A stretch of DNA of 64,000 nucleotides from Bugula neritina (taxonomy: Eukaryota > Bryozoa > Gymnolaemata > Cheilostomatida > Bugulidae). Under the pieces are notes generated by a model, which made no database searches, was not told the origin of the DNA, and saw only the letters and a list, made by a program, of their open reading frames with translations. Of this stretch, positions 52,780 to 64,000 are shown piece after piece. The DNA is taken from assembly GCA_964035545.1 (NCBI GenBank), contig OZ037769.1, forward strand, positions 10,919,133 to 10,983,132. Direction: 5' to 3'. Position 1 is the stretch's first letter; the number at the start of each line of letters is the position of its first letter. A program made the translations under genes and the position numbers.

Positions 52780-54035
52780 GGGTGGGATACGAAAGCTCCC
52801 GCCTTGCACAAATATAATGCCATTATATTTTCAAGGGAGAAACTAATATGAAAATTCAACAAGTGAAAGAATTCTATCAATAAAACTTTGTTATAATTGC
52901 CATCAGGTACAGGGTAATGGTTGCTCGCCCATACTATTGGCCTGTCAAATGAGCCTGTGAAATATAAAGCTAGGTCATAAAATAATGTCCAAGTAGCACA
53001 TAGCAACATCATAATAGCATACAAGAGGATTGGAGTAAGTTTCAATTCAGTGGTTGGAGGCAGACTCTCACATGAGAAGACAAATCAGTAGAAGTACAAA
53101 TCAAGCATTTATTAATAAAATAAAAATTGAGTTAACATACAGAATTAAGAAAATAATATGCTAATATTATGAGTCCACAGCACAGCCTTATACTATACTG
53201 AAACAGGAAATGGTAGAAAAACTTTCACACAACCAAAAAAAGTGTGCATAACAAATATCCAGTGAGCAATAAAAAAGTAACAATCACCAACTATAATTAT
53301 CACAATTGTAATATAATTATATTCAATATAAAATGCAGAATATTAAGTAAAATAAGAATGTAATGATGAAGGGCTTGATTGATGAATTGGGATATTATCA
53401 GCATAGGAAGCACCAAAAGCATACACAAACTCTTTTAGCTTTAGCAACTAATGTTAAATTAAACATTTTACCAACAAGGAACTACTGCTAAGCTGAATGT
53501 TTTACCATTAAGGAACTACTGCTAAGCTGAATATTTTACCATTAAGGAACTACTGCTAAGCTGAACATTTTGCCAATAAGGAACTACTGCTAAGCTGAAC
53601 ATTTTGCCAATAAGGAACTACTGCTAAGCTGAACATTTTGCCAATAAGGAACTAATGTTAAGTTAAACCTGGAAACTTGTATCATTTAAAAATTGAGCTT
53701 GAGCATAAATCTACCTGATACTTTATAACTAAGTCAGCACCCATCAAAACAGCTAAGATGCTGCTCAGGCAAATATATACCTTCTATTTCACAGCTACAT
53801 TGCAAATGGTAATGACTGATAGTCTACGTTTAATAAAAAAAACAGCAAAATAAATTTGTCTGTTCTTGTCTCTACTAAAATTGATACTAAAATTTTAGCA
53901 TAAGACACAATATTTGCACATATATGAGCAACTCCACATCATTTTACCGACTGCACTATCTCATAGGCGAGAGGCCCGAGGGAACTAGTATTATGCTAAT
54001 GTGAGTGTGATATTCGACAGGAAATGTGCTGGTAG
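52780..54035. other. Convergent 3' region between the secreted gene and SNX17
   Basis: Contains AATAAA for the plus-strand gene (about 52877), a plus-strand TTTATT (minus AATAAA, about 53108) that may end the SNX17 transcript, and a 34-bp minisatellite at 53447-53668. Confidence 0.5.
53447..53668. repeat. 34-bp minisatellite
   Basis: About six copies, each with AAGGAACTACTGCTAAGCTG followed by an ATTTTNCCA segment. It lies in the putative SNX17 3' UTR or intergenic DNA. Confidence 0.93.
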
Positions 54036-57000
54036 CTACAAGTCTTCATCTCCGATACCTCCAAAAGATGAGTTGGAAGGGTTCGGCGCACTGTGACTAG
54101 AAGAACTGGAGGAGCGTTGGGATTTGGGTTTGCCCATAATATTCAGAGAAGTTATCTTATCCTGTAAAATACAGAACACAATGTCAATGGGGAACTAGTC
54201 TACAGGACAGTGAGGCACTGTTCAGCTCAATGACATGGTTAGGGAGAAATAGTATCACCTCCCAGCACAAAGTTATGTTAAGGTATTGCCTACAAGGTAT
54301 TTAATAAAAGTTTTGACTTGAGACAGTTGCAGAGTAACTTAACATTTATAAATTGGTGATTAGTTGAAGGAACATACTCAAGTAATCAAGTCATACTGTC
54401 TCAAGTCTATTTTAACTTGAGCTTGGAGTAAACATTTCAATTACATAGCAATAGGCCTCTGAAAATTATGTAAGAAATTAAACTTCCCGAAGAGTTTCTA
54501 GATCATAGATTCTGGTATACCAGCAATAAAAGTTAATAAATTAATAAACAAGAGTGTTAAACACTACCGGCCATTACTAGAAGTTAGAAACTAAACTTTT
54601 ACAGCTGCTTGTTTTAAACTTCTGAGTATTTATGTCCAGGAAATAATGTACACTACATTTAATCAAACATGGTGATCAGCAAGTCAGTTCATATTTCCCA
54701 ACTTATTACGTAAAATTGAAATTTAATCCCATGAGTCAATTCAGATAAAAAGCTGCCAACATTAAAAAACTGAATCGTAGACTGCATATTTACTTTATAT
54801 GGTTATAGAATCACAAAATGATGATATATAGGAATGAAGTGAGCTAATGTGTAGCTACACCCACCGACAGTCGCTTGACTGACTCCATAGCCTTATGTCC
54901 AACTGTCTCATCTTCCTCGATCTCTCCAGATATCGTCCCATCCCGCTTCATAAAGGAAACCGACTGATTTGACTTATCTCGATCCTGAGGTCGGCGAATT
55001 CTCCTGCCTGATTTCTTCATCATCAGCTCATCCACCATGCCCTTCGGAAAAGGTGAGATATACAGCACAGGTAAAGGTGTAATATACAGCACAGGTAAAG
55101 GTGTAATATACAGAATAGGAAAAGGTGTAATATACAGAATAGGAAAAGGTGTAATATACAGAATAGGAAAAGGTGTAATATACAGAATAGGAAAAGGTGT
55201 AATATACAGCACAGGTAAAGGTGTAATATACAGAATAGGAAAAGGTGTAATATACAGAATAGGAAAAGGTGTAATATACAGTACAGAAGAAAGCATTATA
55301 TACAGTACAAGAGCATATATTTTCTATAAACATATCATGCTACAATGTACCAGTAAGTACATGTTTACTGATACTACCAATACACACCTGTAAGTACATG
55401 CTTACTAATACTACCAATACATACCTGTAAGTACATGCTTACTAATACTACCAATACACACCTGTAAGCACATGCTTACTGGTATTCCCAATACATACCT
55501 GTAAGCACATGTTTACTGATACTACCAATACATACCTGTAAGCACATGTTTACTGATACTACCAATACATACCTGTAAGCACATGTTTACTGATACTACC
55601 AATACATACCTGTAAGTACATGTTTACTGATACTACCAATACATACCTGTAAGCACATGCTGATCAGAATTGCTTGCTCGGTTACTATGGTAACCCACTT
55701 GAGGGAGTCTTTAGCCATGAGATACTCAATGGCCAACTCCATGTGTTTACTGGTATCTGAGCTGCTGGAGGAAGATGAGGCACCATTGGCTGCCGCTACT
55801 TCGGCAGCAACATCCTCATTCAGCGAGGTGATTCTCCAACAACGCATTCGAGTTACTTGAAAGACACCCTCTTTTCCTTTATTCTATAAATTTAAAATAA
55901 AATAAATAATAGACTTCAGCCCTCCACCTTTATGCAGTAAAGTTGATGAATTTTATACATGAATAGCCATACAAGTAAAATTCACGCAATCTTATAAATT
56001 GTTTTCCCAAACATTTAAGAAATTAAAATTAATTACAACTCTCCACAACTTCACTTCAGACTACATAGACGACAGTGAGTAAATATGTTGTATTGATAAG
56101 ATACTTTGAGCAGGCCTATAAATGAGTACATCAGGTAGAGTAAAGAGACTGCATGAATAAATACGTTAGAAAATTGTGAATAGGAGGAATCGTCTACGAG
56201 CACACAATACTACTAACCCATCATGATTTATTCAAAGTCAGTTGAGTTTATATAGTAAATAAGTAGCACCATGCTGCTGATAAAGCTGCATGAGGCAGTT
56301 TGACCTGCCATGTGCTGCACATAGACCTGTTTCAGAAAAGGTCAAGGTTAGATAAATAGTCACCTCTCCGTTCATTATATGGAAAGTTATCTGTTTATTT
56401 CCTGCGTGTATGATGACGTCGGTGTTAGCGGCGGGATAATCCGTTGTGCAGGGTTTGAATTGCAAGTGGCCGTAGAACTTGAGTGTCCTGGCCAGTCGCA
56501 GAAACTGAAATGTTGCCAGCGTTATTACTTGAATTATTACTAAACTTGCCTTAGTGTAAACAATCTAACAACGCTAGTTATGAGTCAACCAAAATCAGGT
56601 AGACTATGCAAAACAAATGTAATCACAAATCAATAGTAGCCAGGCCTTTCCTGATAACACTATGCTGTACACAGAGGTGTTTGACCAATGTGCTGACTGC
56701 AACACCTTCAAATGTGTGAAAATCATCTATACACTAATTATGGAATTTACTGAATTAAAAATAGACTGACCTCTTTCTTTGAGTTCTTTTGTTGTAAAGC
56801 AGTGAGTCTGCGATGGTGCTCCTTGTCAACTACGACCCACCCTCTGTCTATGTCACTAGTGGCTTGTACATATAACAGATTCATAGCGACTCTATCCTCT
56901 ATCAGGTCGTCATCTAGGGAAGGATCCCAATACCTACAACAGCGGCAGCAAACATACTGGGTCAGCAGACATTCTGGTCAGCAAGTATACTGTGACAGCA

Positions 57001-60000
57001 AACATACTGGGTCAGCAAGTATACTGAGTCAGTAAATATACTGGGTCAGCAAGTATACTGTGACAGGAAGTATACTGTGACAGGAAGTATACTGGGACAG
57101 CAAATATACTGTCAGTAAAGATACTGGGTCAGCAGTTAGGGGTGAGCAGTGAGAGAACTCACTTTAAACAACTCTTACAAAACCCTCAGCCAAGTATACA
57201 AAACATCAAAAAGCTTGTTTCAAGTTAAGAAAGTAAGGAACTCACGACTTGCGTAGCACCAGTCGGTGAACGCCTTGAGCATTGGCAGCCTTGAGGGAGA
57301 GATAGGGAGACTCAAAATCCTGTAGCTTCCGTACAACTGTGAGCAAGTACAACACTGATTACAAGTAAACTCAAATAGATTAGACAGACTAGTTCAGTAT
57401 ATTAGAAGTTGTTGTGACAGAAACTGTTTCCTCAACTTCAGCTCTCTCTGTATACTTAGAAAAGGTGAGCAGAGTCTAGTTGGCCTAGTAATTATTTAGT
57501 GGGAGTATAAAAACACAAACCCAAGTAATTACCATTACTGTTTAACTAGTTTGCACAAATTTGATTAAATTATACATGGTAAGAGTACAGAGTAGTGAAG
57601 CTACGTATAAACTACAGCAACTGGTGCTCTCTTAGTTGTCGAGTCTTGAGTTTGCAGATGAAGAACAGATGACATTTTATTCTCTAATTTAAGAGGCTGA
57701 AAGCTCAATGAGAAAAAATATATATATATATCTTTTTCAAAAAAATAGGTATGGTTAAATAATACTTTGGTTTGCACGACGAAAAAGTTCAGAGAAAGAC
57801 TATTATAGCATTTAGGCTTATACTCGCTGTTTAAATGTTGGTCATACAAATACTTTGAACACTGTTTATAATATTCCAGAGCTGAACTCAAGTCATAGAC
57901 TGAGTTATTAGCAACTCCCTAACTCATCTATACTACAGCTTTCCTTTGCAGAGTAATATGGAAATATACTACTCACTGGAGTTGTCCCCTGTTGACTCTT
58001 TCCTCACTAGAAACAGCCCAAAGTAATACACATAGTCGTCATTTAGTGATATGGAACTGCAGACAGCTTCGTGTACAACATCTGTCTGATCTGTAAGGTA
58101 CAGTAATACTCTATTCTGATTGCAAGTATAGAGTGGAAAACCATTTAGCTAATGGGTTGAAGTATTTCGATTAGTACTTAACATAACTGAGTTTAAGAAC
58201 TGGTTTTTAAAGCTAGGAAAGTGTTTTGAGCAAGACACTAGTCACTAAACAGTAAAATCTTGAGTAATAATTCACTGCACGATTTTCAGTAACAAATGAT
58301 TCTACATTTACCTTATACTCAAGGTTCTAGTTATACGGTATGTTTAAACATTCTAGAGAATTCCATCTCTAGAATAGGAAGATGTGCAAACATATAACAC
58401 AGTAATTCCTATTCCCTTACCTGTAGATACAATGTTGACTGTAATCTTGTGCCCATTCATAAGGAAGACATCTAGGCTAACATTCTCTCCTGGTGCAGAC
58501 TGAGTCTCATGCTGAGCATTCAAGAAGAACCCAGTAAATATCTGACTGTTCTGTATCTTGTAGTCTTGGCTGACTGAAAATATATTGCTTGTATATATTA
58601 TATTATATATGTATTATATTGTATATATACTATACTGTGCATATATTATATTGAAAATATTGTTATGATATTCTCACCTATCTCCGCTTTGCCCTGTTAG
58701 CGGGAGCGGGATATATTGCTATGATATATTGTGTATATATTATATACGCAATACGTTATATTGCATATATTATTATATTGTATATATACTAAATAGATCA
58801 TATAGGGCATTGCATATTATACATTACATTATGTATATGGCGACGACAACAAAAGATTCTTAATAAAAGCATTTTAGAGAATTTAAGATACTTCAAAGTA
58901 CTATGATTAAAATGCCTACCGAGCGCTATCAGCAAATCTATCACTTCTGCATCATTAGACTTGCTGTATTATAGTTGAAGGTTTATTGACAATAACTAGA
59001 GCAGCTTAAATACATGATTCATCTATTGTAGCAAATAACTTATAGGAAGTAGTGTAAGTGTTAACTTACTAATTTGAATATACTTTTCCAAATGAATTCT
59101 TCTTTCTTCCAACTCCTGAGAACTCAAGGAAAAGAGTTTCTTAGGAGGGAAAGGGGGGAGCTTCTCTTGACCAAACTCTTTCGTCAACTGCATTATTAAT
59201 ACACCAGAATATCTTTAGTACTCACAGCAGTTGATATTTTAGGATGTATTATTTTTTTAAAGCTAGATTTTATAATCAACCTCATAGAATTAGAACATGT
59301 AGAATGAAGCTTTACAATATCAAGCTGAAAAATATTTTACAGACTATTACAGCTTACCTGTTCATGGAAATTATGCAACTGCTTGTAGCGAACGACACAG
59401 TGGAACACTCCATTCACATTAATGTTATATCCCTGTCAAAAGATATAAAATATCAGAGGGAGATAATTACACTTACTGACAATCTCAGTTCATCAAATTA
59501 TGTAGTTGAAACTAATCAACTGACACCCTATATAAACTAAGCTTAATTAGTTGAGTGATTACTTGTAAAATATATATAGATACGAGTAATAAATTTATAT
59601 AATATATAATACATGTAATATATAATTATATGTAATATACATATAACATAATCAATATATATAGCCCAAAATAAAAAAAGTACTAAATTAAAAATTATTT
59701 ACAAAAAAATGATGACCAACATTACAATATCAAATGCAATATTGAAGATGTTATTTTGGCTGGTACTGTATCAATAACATATATTCAATTGTTGCACACT
59801 TTTAATCTGATTTATTTCTATTAAACACAAGTAACTAACTAGGAGACTTTTAGGCATTACTTTTTTTAACAATTAATTACGGATGCTTTTTTGTTTTCAG
59901 GGACAAAGCCACATGGCTACAGAAAAATATAACTGAAAATATGGAGATTGACAAGTAGTTAATATCGTAGCAGTTATGTGGTTTATTGTTTAGCAATATT

Positions 60001-60475
60001 TCAAACAAATACAAATCTAACTAACTTGTTGAATATGAAAATTATTGCAAGTTGTTTATTACTAAACATGGTACTAAAACTATTGGTATTTAAATTAAAC
60101 CAAATAAGATACTACTGATCAAAATTTGCTGCATACAATCAAAATCATGCTTACATGTTATTAAGTAAGTTTAGTTCTTAGACATAATCATCAATGAAAG
60201 TTGCACAACACTAAAAATTGTAGTATGGATGCTTTTAAATATTTACAATAAATGTGATATGTTACTCATCACAATAAAATTATACTAATTAGACATAAAG
60301 GTTATTAAGTAAGTTTAACATTCAAGTTTAGTCTTAATCTCAATTTCTACTTTCGATATAAATAGTTTGATGAACCACTTATTATCATTAGCGACATTCA
60401 CAACTTCCATACCGTAAATTTTGATCCACTACCATCTTGTTGAAACTCTTGAGTGTCAGGAATTGAGAAATGCAT
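54036..60475 (-). CDS. SNX17: Sorting nexin-17
   Basis: Eleven coding exons: 60475-60413, 59432-59358, 59187-59070, 58573-58421, 58090-57977, 57336-57246, 56933-56771, 56504-56364, 55883-55647, 55041-54865, 54161-54036. They join in phase to 485 residues; the human protein has 470. Start MHFSIPDTQEF, PX domain (GYNINVNGVFHCVVRYKQL and LPPFPPKKLFSLS, the phosphoinositide-binding core), a FERM-like region (DDYVYYFGLFLVRKES, RGWVVVDKEHHRRL), then MRCWRIT and MVDELMMKKSG. It ends GGIGDEDL, the conserved SNX17 tail that binds Retriever. SNX17 recognises NPxY-type signals in receptors such as LRP1 and integrins on early endosomes and recycles them to the plasma membrane. A Ser-rich insert (SSSSSSSDT) follows the MRCW motif. 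The introns beside exons 9 and 10 carry unusual minisatellites. All family landmarks are present. Confidence 0.97.
55050..55290. repeat. 24-bp minisatellite upstream of a SNX17 acceptor
   Basis: About ten copies; on the gene strand each has TATATTACACCTTTTCCTAT. It starts about 9 bp from the acceptor of the exon 55041-54865 and contains no AG on the gene strand, so it reads as an amplified pyrimidine-rich, AG-free tract. Confidence 0.95.
55345..55646. repeat. 37-bp minisatellite copied from a SNX17 exon end and donor
   Basis: About eight copies of a 37-bp unit. On the gene strand each contains CATGTRCTTACAG|GTATGT, the same 13-nt exon end plus donor as the real junction at 55647/55646. The array is continuous with that junction. 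Confidence 0.95.
56940..57130. repeat. About 17-bp minisatellite upstream of a SNX17 acceptor
   Basis: About eleven imperfect copies of GTCAGCAAGTATACTGG and GACAGGAAGTATACTGT, beginning about 8 bp from the acceptor of the exon 56933-56771. Confidence 0.93.
58590..58830. repeat. TATATT-rich simple repeat in a SNX17 intron
   Basis: Imperfect TATATTATATTG words with dyad symmetry, begun about 17 bp from the acceptor of exon 58573-58421 and interrupted by a GC-richer patch near 58680-58712. Confidence 0.75.
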
Positions 60476-61803
60476 ATTTGATTTTGCAGTTCAACCTCTA
60501 TCTATCCTTAGACCTAAATGATAAATAAAATTTCTATAACATAAAAAATAAACATGAAAGTGGTATTAGAAATAGTTTCTTTCAAAATTAGATGTGTTTT
60601 TCAATTATCATCAATAGCATAAATGCTTTGGTTTCTACTATTTAGTGATAGTTTACTACTCACATAGTCTCCTATTTTAATCTAATAGTCTTTAATAACT
60701 CAGACTAATCTAATTATATTTGTAAATGTTACATTTATAATTTTATTAAAGTTTTCAACATGCCATTTAAATGATTAATGGCAAATAGTTGGTAATGAAA
60801 GGGGAATACTAATTTTACTATGGCTAATAACATTGCAAATTTAAGCACAAATGTTATTACCAAATTTTAAGTTCACTATTTGTGACTTGACTTTGGGACT
60901 TGTAATTCAAACAATAGCATTCGCAACTACCTCAATGACTGTATTTAGCTTATCATTAGTCTGTATTATTAAGTAAAAATCCGTAAGATATTGATTATCA
61001 CTCTTTACTGCATTATTACTGAGTGAGGGTATTTATTAATCAAACTGAAACTAACTCCACATGTAACTTATTTGTAGAATTATAAAGACTAGTTTAGAAA
61101 CTGTAACTGGTATGCACAGCAGATTTTGAAAAATGCTCGTCATGCTACTTAAGTTAATTTTAAAGCTCTGTCAAAGTCACGCTTACTGAAGCATTTCTCA
61201 CTTTTTGTTCTAGCTGACAAAGTAAAATAAATGACTTGACTTGCTTATGTAATTGACAGGAAATGACAGGAAAAAGTTGATAGACTTGATCACAGTCTTT
61301 ACAACTAAAGCAATCTAAAGTAACACAACATTGCTCAACTTATTTCTTAACTTTAAAAGCTAATATCCAATTAAAGTTGACAAGTTTCATTCATGTACGT
61401 ACTGTAAGTTTTTGTTTGTTCCTTGACAGCGTGTGCAAAAATTTCAATAATTAATTTGGTGCTAGAACTTCAAGCCTTTAATAACTAGCTGTTTTTTTAT
61501 TTATAGCAAGTGCTCAAAAAAAATTGTTACATCCTTATAAAAAACTCAAATAATATGATGCAACGTCATTTTAATATGCAATTACAATTTAAATGCTATT
61601 AGAAAAAATAATGGTTGTTACCACAGTTATAGAGTACAGATAGTTACTTTTAATTTTATTCTGTACTATTAGATATAGCTACAACCTTACTACTGACAGA
61701 GGTCCATTAGTTTGATGGAATATATATTTCAAATAAAAACTATAACTATAATTATTGGCAAGACTGCAAATAAAATGCTTTACTTTAATTATTATTTTTA
61801 GGT
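60476..61803. other. SNX17 upstream region, nothing identified
   Basis: AT-rich, no coding frame or clear promoter element. The SNX17 promoter should lie here or further right if a 5' UTR intron exists. Confidence 0.4.
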
Positions 61804-62015
61804 TCTGTAGTAGCCGTGATCTATGGGTTAGAACGTTTGCCTAGTAAGCAGGAAGTCATGGGTTCGAACCCGTCAAAGGCCATTGGTGATGTTAGAAAGA
61901 GCATCCAGTCATAATTACTCCTGTGCCTCATCTGAATAAGTCCTTAGCCTGATTTATCAAAAACCCCATCCATCAGGGGTTTTCACAGAGATAGTAACTA
62001 TAAACTTTCGTGAGT
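61804..62015 (+). mobile_element. tRNA-derived SINE copy
   Basis: Same family as 3574-3785. Head GTAGCCGTGATCTATGGGTT, B-box GGTTCGAACCC, body GGCCATTGGTGATGTTAGAA, 3' end TAACTATAAACTTTCGTGAG. Confidence 0.9.
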
Positions 62016-63411
62016 GTTTTTTTAGCAGGTTAAGACAAATTTGTTAAAATTGTAATGATTCACTTTTAGAAGTCTTTTAATAATATTAGTCTAATTATTT
62101 TAGCAACTAACTATAGGTTTAGGGGTGATCTAGACATTTAATGGCTATAGCAATTACATACATTATAATTATTATACAATTACATGCTGATGGCTTTGAA
62201 AAGTTAAAGTAGTGTAACCCCTCCTCCTTTAGGTTAGTTTTATTCTTATCAGAATAGTTACAATAATAAATTGAAATTGACTATATAATTAGATAAATAA
62301 AAGTAATAGTTATAGTCAATAGAAAATTCAATTGAAAGTTACAAAACTAAACCAATGTCATTGGTCGGAATTTATTCTTTTACTTTTAGTTTTTGGTTTA
62401 TGTGTTCACATTGAACTTAAATTGCTAAAATTAAATGCAAATCATGACTTAGTATTACTATTAATACCAGTATTACTAGTGTCTACTAGTAGTATTAGTA
62501 AAAGTATTAGTCCTTGCTTGTTAGTTAATTATAAATATAATATATTATTATCATTAATATAAAATTAAATTATATCAACATGTGATGTTTAACATGATGT
62601 AAAAGTAAAACTAAAAGTAAATACATAGTCATACGAAAATTTGCTACAATAAGTTAATAAATGTAGTCAATAAATAAATATAATTTAGATCTATATATTT
62701 ATAATTAATAATAAAAATATCAATAACTGAACAACTATATGAATATGTATAAGAATAATTTAAACTTAATGTGAATATCAAATTCACTTTGACTTTCAGT
62801 TTATCACTACATAATTCTATTTTAAATTATTATAAATTTATTATTACATAAATATAATTCATTAAATTTAATTGTTATTGTAAATCATTAAATCATAAAT
62901 GCTTATAGCCTTATTGAATTCGATAGTCAAATTGAAAATTAACATCAATATCAATTTGAATATGACTCAAACTTGAAACTCAAACTAATCAAATTTAAAT
63001 TTAAATTCATCGTATAATTACAAATTCAAATTGAACTTGAAGTTCAGTTGACATGCATTTCATTTGAAACTTCAACTTGCAAGTGTATTCAAATTGACTC
63101 GAGTAAACCCGGGGATTGAACTATTTTTTTAATTAAACGGTAAATTGTTTTAGTTAACTATAGACTAGCCTTTTAATAACTTCAATCGACCTTTGAAATT
63201 AAATATGAAAAGCAGTCATAGTCACTGTCAGTGTCAGTCACACCCCCAGCTGAAGAAGGCGATATAGGTTCAATTTTAAGAAAAACTGACGTCGGTGCGC
63301 TTCCGTTATTGTTTAGTAACCAATCCATGTAATTTATTCAGACTTGACGGGTGAAAGCGAAAATTCAATGTTTAACACAATAGTAATCTTAGCCATCAAA
63401 ATTTTTTAGTG
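62016..63411. other. Intergenic, AT-rich; promoter-like patch near 63285
   Basis: Mostly simple AT-rich DNA with AAATTTAAATTT-like words. At 63285-63325 a CRE-like TGACGTCG and a CCAAT (about 63320) occur in a small CpG-containing patch; no gene is attached to it within the window. Confidence 0.4.
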
Positions 63412-63573
63412 ATTATTTATAAGCAGCTCCAAGTTGGGAGTGACTGAGTGCAGTAGTTCAAAATCTCGAGTTTAGCGTTGGAGAGTTGAAGTTCCAACCT
63501 AAACCCTCAACTTTAAACTTGAGAACTTTAAATTGCTGCACTCAGTCACCCCCCACTTGAAGCTACTCATAAT
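63412..63573. mobile_element. Palindromic foldback element, full copy
   Basis: Two arms of about 75 bp in inverted orientation, each containing GTGACTGAGTGCA (or its reverse complement), meet near GTTCCAACCTAAACCCTCAA. One arm's sequence also occurs at 14463-14565. The structure fits a non-autonomous foldback or MITE-type element. The overlapping ORFs at its right edge have no support. Confidence 0.8.
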
Positions 63574-64000
63574 AAAGAAACTCAAATTTTGGTCTATCAT
63601 AAAAGTCCTACTTGGATGCGCTGTATTAATTTACAATAATATGAATGTTATCATCGCCAAATGCGATACTCCATCAGTCTACCGCCAAGTAATAAAACAT
63701 CAGCCTGCACGTTGTACAGATAAAGTATCGCTTTGATACGAACTTCAAACCAGACCCCCGAACCAATGCATTCGGTGCTGCCTCAAGCAGTTTTCTTGCA
63801 TCTGATGAAAATAACAGTTTACTTATATAGTTACATTTATCAATCTCCTGTGGTCTATAAGGTAGTTTACAGTGTTTTTACCAAGTTAATATTAGTTCAC
63901 TCACAGATTGATATTCATATATTTTAAGACGAAGAGTAAGTCTAATGCTATTTTAAATTGAAATAATCATATTGATATATGAAATAATTAATGTTGAAAC

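Noticed and set aside
55680-55700. Perfect X-box-like palindrome GGTTACTATGGTAACC, an RFX-type site
   Set aside because: It lies inside a SNX17 coding exon and encodes conserved residues (WVTIV region); no reason to think it is regulatory.

Overview
This window is nuclear DNA from an animal, almost certainly an invertebrate. It is AT-rich and dense in introns. Most introns are about 0.2-1 kb with GT..AG borders, and they carry many minisatellites, tRNA-derived SINE copies and small palindromic elements. Three genes are recognisable as animal orthologues (LZTFL1, TPRKB, SNX17). I cannot name the species or phylum from the sequence; a spiralian such as a mollusc, annelid or bryozoan would fit but is not shown. 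Exon models were built by hand from reading frame, splice motifs and phase continuity.

Layout. 585-734 (+): last coding exon of an unrecognised gene entering from the left. 2887-4017 (-): candidate two-exon small membrane protein, next to an intact SINE. 4580-5634 (+): a string of unrecognised ORFs. 6359-8991 (-): LZTFL1, a BBSome-trafficking regulator. 9500-11279 (+): TPRKB (Cgi121), a KEOPS tRNA-modification subunit, head-to-head with LZTFL1 across 508 bp. 11667-37651 (-): one very large coiled-coil gene of about 39 coding exons and about 2,206 residues, with two paralogous, phase-compatible alternative 5' exon pairs and a recently duplicated internal exon. 39327-40313 (-): single-pass membrane protein of unknown family. 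40.5-49 kb: no gene seen. About 49.2 kb (+): TATA/Inr promoter-like site, possibly for 51081-52779 (+), a secreted IGFBP-like plus thyroglobulin type-1 protein. 54036-60475 (-): SNX17, an endosomal sorting nexin. 60476-64000: no gene seen.

The most unusual signal concerns splicing. Most intronic tandem arrays here begin within a few to a few tens of bases of a splice junction. Two of them (16880-17315 and about 55345-55646) are built from the 5' splice site itself, so authentic-looking donor sites are repeated many times just inside the intron. Several arrays on the acceptor side are long AG-free tracts. The genes have no evident shared pathway. LZTFL1 and SNX17 both act in membrane-protein trafficking, but they are separate units and nothing suggests co-regulation.
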